From: Leuconostoc palmae | GTDB lineage: Bacteria; Bacillota; Bacilli; Lactobacillales; Lactobacillaceae | Assembly: GCF_019656075.1 (NCBI RefSeq) | Contig: NZ_BPKZ01000001.1 | Coordinates: 202,717 to 266,716 of the forward strand | Reading direction: 5' to 3' | DNA length: 64,000 nucleotides | Part shown: positions 19,266 through 28,030 of the stretch, one piece after another | Layout of the letters: every line of letters starts with the position of its first letter | Numbering within the stretch: position 1 is the stretch's first letter | Notes under the pieces: generated by a model | What the model was told of the DNA's origin: nothing | Database searches by the model: none | What the model saw: only the letters and a program-made list of their open reading frames with translations | Translations under genes and position numbers: made by a program

Positions 19266-19760
19266 AATCAGTTCCCTCTTCTCTTAAAATTTATATTAAT
19301 AACTAAATAAACTGTTATATGTTAGTTTACCTTTTTTATTCAGATTAACAAGGACTATATAAGTCCTCACAAACAATTGTTCGAGATAATTCAATAACAA
19401 CAAGAATCTAGCATACGAATTTTTTTAAAATTTCACAAACTATTCTAACGAACGTTAAAAACCTTGATAAATCAACCTTTTTAACGATTTTTAACAAATG
19501 AAATTTGTACCATAATTTTATAAAAGTTCTTCAAAAGCTTTAAAATCAACTTTTTTTCAAAGATCCCTTAATTAATTAATTTCAGTTAAACGAAAATATG
19601 TTCGCTTTTTATTCAACAGAACTAATATTATTTTTATAAAGTTCGTTATATATAATAAAAAAGTTAGGATTTCAATAATTATTTCATACAATGTACTATT
19701 AATGTGCTATTTTCTGGTATAATAGCCGATAGTTATAATTAAGAAAAGAGGTTTACGATT
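19266..19760. other. 495-base AT-rich divergent intergenic region with promoters and palindromes
   Basis: This is the longest non-coding stretch inside the coding part of the window. Toward nrdH: a promoter TTGTTA/TAAACT (19351-19346 and 19329-19324, spacer 16) and a palindrome AGGACTATATAAGTCCT at 19351-19367 that resembles an NrdR box. A second, weaker repeat lies at 19309-19328. Toward the plus-strand gene: TATAAT at 19718-19723. At 19453-19486 there is a hairpin with CGTTAAAAA / TTTTTAACG outer arms and TTGAT / ATCAA inner arms. No reading frame or RNA family that I recognise. Confidence 0.6.
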
Positions 19761-21164
19761 TTGGATTCTGGTCCGTCTATGTTCCTTAACTTTTTCATCA
19801 TTGTTTTGGTTCTATTACTTGCTATTTTATTTACTTTGACAGAATATTCTTTGGTTAAAGTACGTTTGAGTGCACTTCGTGATTTGCAAGAAAAACGTGA
19901 CAAACCTTCACGAAATATTGACAATGCCATCCATATGGTAACGCATTTAACTGAATATTTGTCCACAGCACAAGTAGGTATTACTTTGACGAGTCTTATC
20001 TTAGGTTGGATTGGTGAGGAAACAGTTGCCGAAATTATTTTAGGTACTGGTATGTTACCAGCAGAATATGCTCGCGTTGTGTCATCTGTTTCCGCCATGA
20101 TTATATTTACAATTGTGCATGCCGTCTTTACTGATTTAGTACCTAAAAACATCGCAATTGAATCACCTGTTAAAGTTTTATTGTTCATTGTTCGTCCAGT
20201 TAGATTTTTCCATATCGCGCTTTTCCCAATGATATGGTCGTTAGATCATCTATCAAACTTTATTACTCATTTGTTGGGTTTCCGCACTGATGGTGAGGAA
20301 GATATTTATTCTCAAACAGAAATTTTATCTCTTTCAAAGAATGCCGCTGCTGCTGGTGAATTAGATGAAGAAGATCTGACTTTCATGCAGCGTGCTTTTG
20401 AAATGAATGATAAAGTCGCGGTAGATATCATGATTGATCGAACATCAATGACAGCAATTGATGTTAAAACAACAATTGCTGATGCGCTCAACTTATATTT
20501 GCAAGAACGCTACTCACGTTTCCCAGTAATCGCTGATAACGATAAAGATAAAGTTTTGGGATATGTGTTTAACTACGATTTGGTTCGCCAAGCCCGCATT
20601 AATGATACAGACTCTGTTTCAAAAATTATGCGTGACATTCCTGCGGTACCAGAAAACATGGATTTGCATGATGTGATGGACGAAATGATTATTAAACGTT
20701 CCCCTATTGCGATTGTTGTTGACGAATACGGTGGTACAAGTGGGCTTATTACCGATAAAGATATTTATGAAGAATTATTTGGTACTGTTAGAGATGAAAT
20801 AGATGATGTCTCAGATGATTATATTAAAAAATTAGGGGATCACCGCTATAAAGTTTCTGGTAAAATGACGCTTTACGATTTCGAGCGATACTTTAATCAA
20901 AATATTAAAGAGCTGGAAGAAGATGATGCTGTTACACTAACTGGTTATGTCTTGAATCATGATCCCGAATTTAGAGCTGGTGATACCATGAAAGTAGCTA
21001 ACTTTAGGTTTACCGCACTAGATTACGACAACGCTTATATTTCGGAATTTATTGTGCAAGCCTCTCCTACACCTCGTCAAGATCGTAATAATAATGGTAT
21101 TTTTGACGAAGATGAAGTCGCACAAACAACAGAGGAAACAACTGAAAGTACTATCACAAACTAA
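19761..21164 (+). CDS. CNNM/CBS transporter-like protein (HlyC/CorC family) with EF-hand-like tail
   Basis: A 467-residue membrane protein. Residues about 5-195 form a CNNM (DUF21) domain with three to four spans, including the conserved EYLSTAQVGITLTSL segment. Two CBS repeats follow at about 210-330 (SRFPVIADNDKDKVLGYV; IAIVVDEYGGTSGLITDKDI), then a CorC_HlyC domain to about 440. Family members are linked to Mg or other divalent-cation export. The C-terminus carries DRNNNGIFDEDE, which fits an EF-hand calcium loop (ligand positions 1, 3, 5, 9, 12, Gly at 6). The start is TTG 19761 with AAGAGG upstream; an internal ATG at 19779 is the alternative. Older hemolysin labels for this family are not supported. 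Confidence 0.87.
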   Translation: MDSGPSMFLNFFIIVLVLLLAILFTLTEYSLVKVRLSALRDLQEKRDKPSRNIDNAIHMVTHLTEYLSTAQVGITLTSLILGWIGEETVAEIILGTGMLPAEYARVVSSVSAMIIFTIVHAVFTDLVPKNIAIESPVKVLLFIVRPVRFFHIALFPMIWSLDHLSNFITHLLGFRTDGEEDIYSQTEILSLSKNAAAAGELDEEDLTFMQRAFEMNDKVAVDIMIDRTSMTAIDVKTTIADALNLYLQERYSRFPVIADNDKDKVLGYVFNYDLVRQARINDTDSVSKIMRDIPAVPENMDLHDVMDEMIIKRSPIAIVVDEYGGTSGLITDKDIYEELFGTVRDEIDDVSDDYIKKLGDHRYKVSGKMTLYDFERYFNQNIKELEEDDAVTLTGYVLNHDPEFRAGDTMKVANFRFTALDYDNAYISEFIVQASPTPRQDRNNNGIFDEDEVAQTTEETTESTITN

Positions 21165-21188
21165 GAAACCGTATATGCGGTTTTTTTT
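21165..21188 (+). terminator. terminator of the CNNM/CBS gene
   Basis: AAACCG and CGGTTTTTTTT around TATATG just after the stop. Confidence 0.75.
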
Positions 21189-21232
21189 AGTATATTCATA
21201 AAATAAATGTTAAAATCGAGGTAATAATAAAT

Positions 21233-21279
21233 AGGAGGTTTGTACGCATTAATTCAATAATACGTACAATTTATTTATG
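21233..21279 (+). promoter_or_regulatory. split ribosome binding site: Shine-Dalgarno, hairpin, then ATG
   Basis: A perfect AGGAGG at 21233-21238 lies 38 bases before the ATG at 21277, far outside normal spacing. Between them TTGTACG (21240-21246) pairs with CGTACAA (21263-21269); inside, ATTA pairs with TAAT around loop ATTCAA. When the hairpin forms, only about eight unpaired bases separate the Shine-Dalgarno from ATG. No closer in-frame start exists (TAA at 21250). Confidence 0.6.
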
Positions 21280-21942
21280 GCAATCAACTTATATATTGTT
21301 AGACATGGTGAGACTTACTTTAATTTTTTACATCGCTTTCAAGGATGGTCAGATGCACCACTAACACCTAAAGGTATCGAACATGGCAACCAAGCTGGTA
21401 AACGATTAGCCAATATTCATTTTGATGGTGCCTATTCTTCAGATTTAACACGTGCTATCCACACAGCCAAATACATTTTACAACAAAATAATGCTAATTC
21501 ACCACTTGAACCAAAACAAGTATTTGATTTTAGAGAGCAATTTTTTGGATCATTTGAAGGTGTCAACGGTGAAACGGTTGCCACAACCTTACAAGCATAT
21601 AAAGCAGAACAATTTAACGATTACACTGATTTAATAACACAATTTGGTATGGCAACTGCAATGAACACCATTGCTGAAGCTGATCCTTATCATTTCTCTG
21701 AAAATGATAGTAAATGGTGGCAACGTGTTTCGCAGGGAATAGAGTCAATTCGTAGCCAACATAAAGATGGTGATAATGTTTTAATTGTGTCGCATGGTAC
21801 TACAATCAGAGGTATTGCTGAAAAATTAGGACGCCATGATTTGGCAAGTCAACCCGTTAAAAATGGTGGGTTAATGATTCTAGAATTATCACATGATAAA
21901 GACCAAATCACACTATTCAACGACGATCAAACTGTATTTTAG
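21277..21942 (+). CDS. histidine phosphatase family protein (phosphoglycerate mutase-like)
   Basis: A 221-residue phosphoesterase of the histidine phosphatase superfamily. It has LYIVRHGETYFN with the nucleophilic His, GWSDAPLTPKG, SSDLTRAIHTA with the phosphate-binding Arg, REQFFGSFEGV with the acid Glu and VSHGTTIRGIAE with the second His. It lacks the extra features of GpmA and is probably a broad-specificity phosphatase rather than a glycolytic mutase; the substrate is unknown. Its ATG has no nearby Shine-Dalgarno, only the split arrangement at 21233. No obvious terminator follows. Confidence 0.9.
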   Translation: MAINLYIVRHGETYFNFLHRFQGWSDAPLTPKGIEHGNQAGKRLANIHFDGAYSSDLTRAIHTAKYILQQNNANSPLEPKQVFDFREQFFGSFEGVNGETVATTLQAYKAEQFNDYTDLITQFGMATAMNTIAEADPYHFSENDSKWWQRVSQGIESIRSQHKDGDNVLIVSHGTTIRGIAEKLGRHDLASQPVKNGGLMILELSHDKDQITLFNDDQTVF

Positions 21943-22040
21943 ACAAGCATAATATTGGACATTACTACTATAACCTGTTAAAATTAACAAATTATAATGA
22001 AGGAAGTAAAGTGACTTGTCAAAAAAATTTTAAGATTTCA

Positions 22041-22068
22041 CATACAAAAATAGTTATTTTTTTGTATG
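22041..22068 (+). other. AT-rich hairpin upstream of hflX
   Basis: CATACAAAAA and TTTTTGTATG form a perfect 10-bp stem with a seven-base loop in the 215-base gap before hflX. It may end transcription from the upstream phosphatase gene. The gap also has a TTGACA at 22085-22090 with no clear -10 at standard spacing. Confidence 0.4.
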
Positions 22069-22157
22069 ATTTCTTGAGATTGGTTTGACATTTTACTTTC
22101 GTTCAGTCAGTTAAAATGCCACCAGTCTCACTATGAAAAGACTAGAGGTATTTTTTT

Positions 22158-23456
22158 ATGACCGAACAACGTATTATTAACGATAAAAAACGTAGTGTAT
22201 TTTTAATTGGTTTAACTAATTCTAGAACAAACATTGATTACGAGTTAGAGGAACTTGCGAACTTAGCAAAAGCTAACAATTTAATACCACAAGAAATTTT
22301 TTCTCAAAAATTAGAAAGACCAAATCCTGCAACTTATTTTGGTAAAGGAAAAGTCGAAGAACTTGCTGAATTAAGCAAAACATACGATGTTGATATGATT
22401 ATTGCAAATGATGAATTGTCTCCATCTCAAATTAGAAATCTAGAAAAGTTAACCAATACCACTGTTTTAGATCGAACAGGGTTAATTCTAGACATTTTTG
22501 CACAACGCGCGCAAACTAAAACTGCTAAACTACAAGTTCAACTGGCACGCTTACAATATCAGCTACCACGTTTAAGAACAAGTATGTCTATCAGTTTAGA
22601 TCAGCAGACTGGCGCCGGAGGTGGCGGATTCACCTCTCGTGGATCAGGAGAAACAAAGTTAGAAGAATCTCGGCGTCGTATTACTTCTCAAATGGTTCAT
22701 ATTCGCCAAGAGCTTGCAGAACTATCAAAAGGAGATAACACGCGCGCTTTACGCAGACAAACGAATAACTTAGCTAGTGTTGCTTTGGTCGGGTATACTA
22801 ACGCCGGCAAATCAACGCTAATGAATCGTTTACTCAATAGATTTGGTATTGGTTCTGAGACATCATCTACTAAACAAGTCTTCGAAAAAGACATGCTATT
22901 TGCCACATTGAATACCACTGTTAGACAGTTAACACTCCCTGATAAAAAGCAGTTCTTATTGAGCGATACTGTCGGTTTTGTCTCTAAATTGCCTCATAAC
23001 CTTGTAGCTGCATTTAAATCAACTTTACAAGAAGCATCTCAAGCTGATTTACTATTGCAAGTCGTTGATATTTCTGATGAACATTACAAAGAAATGATGG
23101 CTACTACTGAGCAAACATTATCAGAAATTGGTGTAACCGATATTCCTATGATTACAATATATAATAAGGCTGATAAAGCAGAGTTGAACTATCCTGATAT
23201 TTCTGGCGAAAATACTATCACACTATCGGCATACGATGAAGCCTCGCAAGACGCACTAATCGAACTAATCAAAAAACAAATTTTTAATGATACAGAAATT
23301 GTTAATCTTCATATTCCTTTTGATAAAGGTGATGTCCAAGCAAAATTAGCCGCTAATCATACTTTCATTGAGGAAAACTATGATACATCTGGTACATTAT
23401 TAACAATTGAATTATCCAAATTAGAACGTGAACTTTTTAAAAAGTATATTCTATAA
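22158..23456 (+). CDS. hflX: ribosome-associated GTPase HflX
   Basis: HflX binds the 50S subunit and splits stalled or hibernating ribosomes under stress. Of the 432 residues, about 1-190 form the HflX-specific nucleotide-binding domain, ending in the glycine-rich TGAGGGGFTSRGSGET loop. The GTPase domain has G1 GYTNAGKSTLMNRL (about residue 212), G3 DTVGFVSKLPH, G4 NKAD and a short C-terminal domain. GAGG precedes ATG 22158 by nine bases, mostly a T run. It is monocistronic. Confidence 0.95.
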   Translation: MTEQRIINDKKRSVFLIGLTNSRTNIDYELEELANLAKANNLIPQEIFSQKLERPNPATYFGKGKVEELAELSKTYDVDMIIANDELSPSQIRNLEKLTNTTVLDRTGLILDIFAQRAQTKTAKLQVQLARLQYQLPRLRTSMSISLDQQTGAGGGGFTSRGSGETKLEESRRRITSQMVHIRQELAELSKGDNTRALRRQTNNLASVALVGYTNAGKSTLMNRLLNRFGIGSETSSTKQVFEKDMLFATLNTTVRQLTLPDKKQFLLSDTVGFVSKLPHNLVAAFKSTLQEASQADLLLQVVDISDEHYKEMMATTEQTLSEIGVTDIPMITIYNKADKAELNYPDISGENTITLSAYDEASQDALIELIKKQIFNDTEIVNLHIPFDKGDVQAKLAANHTFIEENYDTSGTLLTIELSKLERELFKKYIL

Positions 23457-23491
23457 AAAAACAAGAAACTTAATACTAAGTTTCTTGTTTT
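23455..23491 (+). terminator. hflX terminator
   Basis: AAAAAACAAGAAACTTA and its complement around ATAC, overlapping the hflX stop; the symmetric A/T runs mean it could also stop minus-strand readthrough. Confidence 0.8.
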
Positions 23492-23508
23492 TTATTAAGC
23501 ATCACAAC

Positions 23509-23546
23509 AAAAAGGCAATTAATACCCAGGTATTAATTGCCTTTTT
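23509..23546 (-). terminator. rplM-rpsI terminator
   Basis: AAAAAGGCAATTAATACC and its exact complement with a two-base spacer, 18-bp arms, ending in TTTTT on the minus strand shortly after rpsI. Confidence 0.85.
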
Positions 23547-23571
23547 AGCATAATAATATTTTTTAAAAATA

Positions 23572-23967
23572 TTAACGCTTTGAGAATTGTGATGCCTTAC
23601 GGGCTTTCTTCAAACCTGGCTTCTTACGTTCCTTCATACGTGAGTCACGAGTCAACAAACCTGCTGCCTTCAATGCTGCACGGAAATCAGGATCTACTGT
23701 CAACAACGCGCGGGCGATACCGTGACGTGTTGCACCAGCTTGACCAGAATAACCACCACCAATAACATTAACTAATACATCGTAGTTACCCAATGTTTCA
23801 GTTGCGTTAAATGGTTGCAAAACAACTTCACGCAAGTTAGCAAAAGGAATATATTCTTCGATTGACTTGCCGTTCATTGTGATTTGACCATTACCTGGAA
23901 CCAAACGCACACGAGCAACTGAGTTCTTACGACGGCCTGTGCCGGCATATTGTACTGCTGTAGCCAT
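23572..23967 (-). CDS. rpsI: 30S ribosomal protein S9
   Basis: S9 (131 aa) has a tail reaching the P-site tRNA anticodon loop. The sequence starts [19 protein letters not shown], contains [19 protein letters not shown] and ends in the expected basic tail [11 protein letters not shown] with the terminal Lys-Arg. Normal length; 18 bases after rplM in the usual pair. Confidence 0.97.
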   Translation of the reverse strand: MATAVQYAGTGRRKNSVARVRLVPGNGQITMNGKSIEEYIPFANLREVVLQPFNATETLGNYDVLVNVIGGGYSGQAGATRHGIARALLTVDPDFRAALKAAGLLTRDSRMKERKKPGLKKARKASQFSKR

Positions 23968-23985
23968 AATTTAGATTCTCCTTTC

Positions 23986-24429
23986 TTAAACCAACTTGTT
24001 GATGTCAAGTACTTCAGGTTGTTGTGCAGTATGTGCATGTTCTGCACCTGCATATACGTGCAAGTTTAAACCTTGCTTACGTCCCAAAGTGTTCTTTGGC
24101 AACATACCGTGGATTGATAATTCAAGCAACTTTTCAGGGTTGAATTCACGATAGTTTCCAGCTGTGCGAGCCTTCAAACCACCTGGGTGGTTTGAGTGAT
24201 GGTAATAAACTTTATCAGTGGCTTTCTTACCAGTCAATTTAACTTCGCTTGCATTAATGATAATTACATGGTCACCCATGTCAACGTTTGGTGTAAACGT
24301 TGGCTTGTTCTTACCACGCAAAATTGAAGCAACTACTGTTGACAAACGTCCCAAAACGACGTCTTTGGCATCAATAATATACCACTTCTTTTCGATTTCA
24401 CCTGGTTTTGCTAAAAATGTTGTACGCAT
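23986..24429 (-). CDS. rplM: 50S ribosomal protein L13
   Basis: L13 (147 aa) is an early-assembling 50S protein. It shows [16 protein letters not shown] near the N-terminus, [18 protein letters not shown] and the signature [24 protein letters not shown]. First gene of rplM-rpsI, preceded by a structured leader likely used for autoregulation. Confidence 0.97.
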   Translation of the reverse strand: MRTTFLAKPGEIEKKWYIIDAKDVVLGRLSTVVASILRGKNKPTFTPNVDMGDHVIIINASEVKLTGKKATDKVYYHHSNHPGGLKARTAGNYREFNPEKLLELSIHGMLPKNTLGRKQGLNLHVYAGAEHAHTAQQPEVLDINKLV

Positions 24430-24560
24430 GTTGCGCTCCTTTGATTAGTTGTTTACAAACATAGCCGTTCCTTGCTATGCAATTACAATAAGTTTCCGGG
24501 GCTTATCGTGAGGTAAACAATACCGTGTATTATCTTACCTAAAATAAGCAATAATGTCAA
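24430..24560 (-). promoter_or_regulatory. rplM promoter and L13-type leader
   Basis: TTGACA (24560-24555), 17 bases, TAAGAT (24537-24532). The transcribed leader of roughly 95 bases contains CACGATAAGCCCCGGAAACTTATTG and GCATAGCAAGGAACGGCTATG. Their pairing potential resembles the Firmicute L13 leader, which binds L13 for feedback. The motif match is from memory. Confidence 0.6.
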
Positions 24561-24575
24561 TGGGTTTAATCAAAT

Positions 24576-25364
24576 TTATCGTTTTAGCAAAGAGATTTCA
24601 TCATAAAAAATCTCATCCAAATATAATCCACTTGCTGGTGCTGTGAATCGCGCTTGTTCTCTATCTTTAACAGCAATTAAACGTTGGATATCATGAACAT
24701 CCCGACGTTCATTGCCTATTTCTAGCAAAACACCAACCATAATACGAATTTGATTATACAAAAAGGCATTGCCCTCAAAGATGAAAATTAATTCATCTTC
24801 CTTTTCATCTTGTATTAACTCTGCTCGAGTAATTGTGCGAATTGTTGTCATAGTTTGATTTCCAGAAGCTGCAAAACTTGCGAAATCATGCTCCCCTATT
24901 AAATCGGGTAAAGCTTCTTTGATTCGATCAATATTTAAGCGCCACTGAAAATGTCCAGTATAGTGACGTTTAAATGGATCTGTAAAATCTTGGGTTGATA
25001 CTCGATAAAAATAACGTTTTGCATGCGTATTAAACCTTGCATGAAATGCATCTGACACCTTAAATACTTTTTTAACCATAATGTCTCTCGGTAATAATGT
25101 ATTTAATCCTTTTCTAACACCATCTTCATGTATGTCAAATGGCAAATCAAAGTGAACGACTTGTCCATTTGCATGAACCCCAGTGTCAGTACGAGAAGCC
25201 CCGACTACTTTGATAGCAGGAACAGGGTTTTTAGCCATTTGATTGACCGCACGTATTAGTTCTCCCTGTACTGTTCTATCACGCTCGACTCCTTGTTTGG
25301 TCTGGATTTGAAATCCATAAAAATCAGAGCCGTCATATGAAACAATGGCCTTGTATCGTGGCAT
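24576..25364 (-). CDS. truA: tRNA pseudouridine synthase A (positions 38-40)
   Basis: TruA makes pseudouridine at positions 38-40 of the tRNA anticodon arm. The 262-residue protein has ISYDGSDFYGFQ at the N-terminus, SRTDTGVHANGQ with the catalytic Asp near residue 60, and RFNTHAKRYFYRV. Last gene of the ecfA1-ecfA2-ecfT-truA run, the usual Firmicute neighbourhood after rplQ. Here that run sits between ndh and rplM instead, so the alpha operon and this module have been separated. Confidence 0.95.
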   Translation of the reverse strand: MPRYKAIVSYDGSDFYGFQIQTKQGVERDRTVQGELIRAVNQMAKNPVPAIKVVGASRTDTGVHANGQVVHFDLPFDIHEDGVRKGLNTLLPRDIMVKKVFKVSDAFHARFNTHAKRYFYRVSTQDFTDPFKRHYTGHFQWRLNIDRIKEALPDLIGEHDFASFAASGNQTMTTIRTITRAELIQDEKEDELIFIFEGNAFLYNQIRIMVGVLLEIGNERRDVHDIQRLIAVKDREQARFTAPASGLYLDEIFYDEISLLKR

Positions 25365-25394
25365 AAGCGTTAACTATCTCCTTACTACGTATAA

Positions 25395-26195
25395 CTATGA
25401 TATTAATTTAATACCTATAAAAATTACGGTAAACACACCTAAACAACCAAAAGCAAAGTAATCGACTCGATTGTATTTTAAAACACGATACTTAGTTCTT
25501 TGTACAGCATCTTTAAAACCACGAACTTCCATAGCATTTGCTAAATCAAGTGCACGCTGTAAGGCACCAATGAACAGCGGTATCAATAGCGGTATAATAG
25601 CTTTTGCTCGCTTAATAGGTCCGCCACTTGAAAAGCTCATGCCTCGTGATTTTTGCGCATTCATAATTTTTTGTGTTTCATCCATTAACAACGGCACAAA
25701 TCTCAGTGCAATAGATAACATTAACGCTAGCTCAGCTACTGGTACTCGTATTTTTTTTAAAGGCTTTAGTAACGATTCAATGGCATTGGCAATGCTTGTG
25801 GGTGGTGTTGTCAACGTTAAAATAGTAGACATCAGAATGATTAAAATGAAACGAATCATAACATACACAGCATTGACAACGCCTGTTGTTGTAATTTGAA
25901 GTGGCCCAATTTTTAAAAGTGTTGGTGTCCCAGGTGTAAACAATAATTGCAGAACAACCGTAAATAAAATCAAACAAAAAATAGGTTTTAACCCATCCCA
26001 ATATAATTTCAATGGCTGGCTTGTTAGCTTAATACTAGCAAAAATAAAAATAGCTGCCCATAAATAAGTTTGCCAACTATCAGCCCACAGCATCACAAAA
26101 ATATAGACAAAAGTCGCAATCATTTTTGTTCTTGGATCCAGTCTGTGAATGAATGACTCACCCGGAATAAAGCGACCAATCATAATGTTATTCAT
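25395..26195 (-). CDS. ecfT: ECF transporter transmembrane subunit EcfT
   Basis: EcfT is the shared membrane scaffold of energy-coupling-factor vitamin importers and links the ATPases to exchangeable S components. About 266 residues with five to six spans. The two coupling motifs appear as Ala-Arg-Gly variants, QKSRGMSF and [10 protein letters not shown] choose ATG 26195 because AAGGAG lies seven bases upstream; a TTG six bases earlier is possible. It overlaps the ecfA2 stop by eight bases. No S-component gene lies nearby, so this is a group II (shared) module. Confidence 0.93.
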   Translation of the reverse strand: MNNIMIGRFIPGESFIHRLDPRTKMIATFVYIFVMLWADSWQTYLWAAIFIFASIKLTSQPLKLYWDGLKPIFCLILFTVVLQLLFTPGTPTLLKIGPLQITTTGVVNAVYVMIRFILIILMSTILTLTTPPTSIANAIESLLKPLKKIRVPVAELALMLSIALRFVPLLMDETQKIMNAQKSRGMSFSSGGPIKRAKAIIPLLIPLFIGALQRALDLANAMEVRGFKDAVQRTKYRVLKYNRVDYFAFGCLGVFTVIFIGIKLIS

Positions 26196-27045
26196 GGTCA
26201 ATCTCCTTATTAATTAAATCTGCTAATTCATCTACTGTTAAAGGGCGACGCGATAGTTTAATCCCTGCTTTTTCTAACTTTTCACTAAACTGCCCTGCTT
26301 TAGGTAGATCAAGTCGCATCTCTTTAAACCAATTAATATCACGATTAAACAATTCTTGTGGTGTCGTTTCAGCTGAAACTTCGCCATCATGCATCACAAT
26401 AACTTTATCAGCAACATGAATAACATGATCCATTTGATGCGAAATAAACACAACCGTTTTCCCCAATTTTTTTAGTTCCAGTACCAAATTTAGAAGTTCT
26501 TTTTGGCCTTTAGGATCTAAACCAGCAGCTGGCTCATCCATTACAATTACTTCTGGATCACTCGCAAGTGCTCCAGCCATTGCAACACGTCTCATTTGCC
26601 CGCCTGACAAATCAAAGGGAGATTTCATCCATAGAGATTCTGCAACACCAACACGAGTTAAAGCTTTTTCTGCTAAACTACGAGCGGCTTCTTTGTTACT
26701 ACCAAAATTAAGTGGGGCATACATAACGTCTTCTATAACAGTATTAGCAAATAGTTGATTTTCTGGAAATTGAAATACCATTCCAACTTTTTGCCTAAGC
26801 GTCACCAATTCTTTTTCTTTGGTTTTAGAAGTCAACTCAAAGTCGTCTATCGTGACTTTACCACTGGTTGGCTTTAGCAATCCATTAATGTGCTGTACTA
26901 ATGTTGATTTCCCAGAACCAGTTTGCCCAATTATTGCAGTAATCGCTCCAGTTTTCATTTCCAAAGAAACATGATGTAAAACACTTTGTGCAAGTGTTGT
27001 TCCTGCACCGTAACTAAAATTTACTTGTTCAAATTTGATAGCCAC
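26188..27045 (-). CDS. ecfA2: ECF transporter ATP-binding subunit EcfA2
   Basis: One of the two ABC ATPases of the ECF module. 285 residues: Walker [11 protein letters not shown] (about residue 40), Q-loop FQFPENQLF, signature [10 protein letters not shown], Walker [13 protein letters not shown] and the switch His in ISHQMDH. FQFPE is an EcfA2-like Q-loop form. The start is GTG 27045, overlapping ecfA1 by 25 bases, with AAAGAGA upstream. Confidence 0.93.
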   Translation of the reverse strand: MAIKFEQVNFSYGAGTTLAQSVLHHVSLEMKTGAITAIIGQTGSGKSTLVQHINGLLKPTSGKVTIDDFELTSKTKEKELVTLRQKVGMVFQFPENQLFANTVIEDVMYAPLNFGSNKEAARSLAEKALTRVGVAESLWMKSPFDLSGGQMRRVAMAGALASDPEVIVMDEPAAGLDPKGQKELLNLVLELKKLGKTVVFISHQMDHVIHVADKVIVMHDGEVSAETTPQELFNRDINWFKEMRLDLPKAGQFSEKLEKAGIKLSRRPLTVDELADLINKEIDHE

Positions 27046-27842
27046 TGAATCAATTCTCTTTCATTTAAGTAATGTTTTGGCTTATGTTGCAATGATGCCA
27101 CAAGTTCAGCAGAAAATGGTAGTTCAAGCCCATTTTCATGTATAAGATTAGTTTGTTTAAAAACATCTTCTGGTTCACCGTCTAAAATCAACTGGCCATC
27201 ATTAATCACAACGACCCGGTCAGCCAATGCTGCCTCATCCATATCATGCGTAATTGTTATTAATGTTAGTTCTGAGCCAAATTGTGCCTTGAGCAACTTT
27301 AATGTGCGCATTACCGTGTCCCTACCATCAGGGTCAAGCATTGCTGTCGCTTCATCAAGAATAATTATTTTTGGTTTGAGTGCTAGAACACTAGCCAAAG
27401 CAACTCTTTGTTTTTGACCACCAGACAATGTATGCGGTTCACGGTTTTTAAAATCTTGCATCCCAACTACAGCTAACGCTTCATCGATTGTTTTTGCCAT
27501 TTCTTTGTTAGGAATTTGTTTATTTTCTAAACCAAAAGCAACATCATCAGCAACAGTTGCTCCAACAAATTGATTATCCGGATTCTGAAATACCATGCCA
27601 ATTTGTTCTCTAACATGATAAACAGTGTCTGTGGTTAGTTGTTCATCAAAAACACAAATTTTACCTGAATTAGCCACCATTAACCCAAGGATTAATTTAG
27701 CTAGTGTTGATTTCCCAGAACCATTATGTCCTACTAATGCGACCCACTGACCTTCTTCGATAGATAAATTGAAATCTTCAAATAAAGTATGATCTTCATT
27801 ATAGTTATAGTTTAAATTGTTAATTTTAATTGCTTTAGTCAT
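27021..27842 (-). CDS. ecfA1: ECF transporter ATP-binding subunit EcfA1
   Basis: The partner ATPase, 273 aa: Walker A GHNGSGKSTLAK, Q-loop FQNPDNQFVG, signature LSGGQKQRVALA, Walker B IIILDEATAMLD and switch His in TITHDMDEA. FQNPDNQ is the EcfA1 hallmark. First gene of the operon; the ribosome binding site is poor. The 188-base region to the divergent ndh gene holds both promoters. Confidence 0.93.
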   Translation of the reverse strand: MTKAIKINNLNYNYNEDHTLFEDFNLSIEEGQWVALVGHNGSGKSTLAKLILGLMVANSGKICVFDEQLTTDTVYHVREQIGMVFQNPDNQFVGATVADDVAFGLENKQIPNKEMAKTIDEALAVVGMQDFKNREPHTLSGGQKQRVALASVLALKPKIIILDEATAMLDPDGRDTVMRTLKLLKAQFGSELTLITITHDMDEAALADRVVVINDGQLILDGEPEDVFKQTNLIHENGLELPFSAELVASLQHKPKHYLNERELIQWLSNLNK

Positions 27843-27953
27843 TAGTCACTATTTTATCACAGGTTAACGTAATATTCTCTATTTTAGTTTATGGCATACC
27901 TTGTCAGATTTAATGTTTCTTCACAAGGATATTTTCTAGTTAACCCTTTTAAA

Positions 27954-27975
27954 ATAAAGAATATTGGTCTATAAT
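27954..27975 (+). promoter_or_regulatory. ndh promoter (putative)
   Basis: TATAAT at 27970-27975 with a weak TTTAAA-type -35 sixteen bases upstream, about 50 bases before the ndh ATG. Confidence 0.45.
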
Positions 27976-28030
27976 AAAATAGATATTTCACAAGAATATT
28001 AGACAATTCACAATAAGGAAGAAAATAGTC

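Noticed and set aside
23455..23546. Two adjacent palindromes considered as a CRISPR-like or repeat array
   Set aside because: The arms differ in sequence and each is a terminator of its neighbouring gene; there are no spacers or repeated units.
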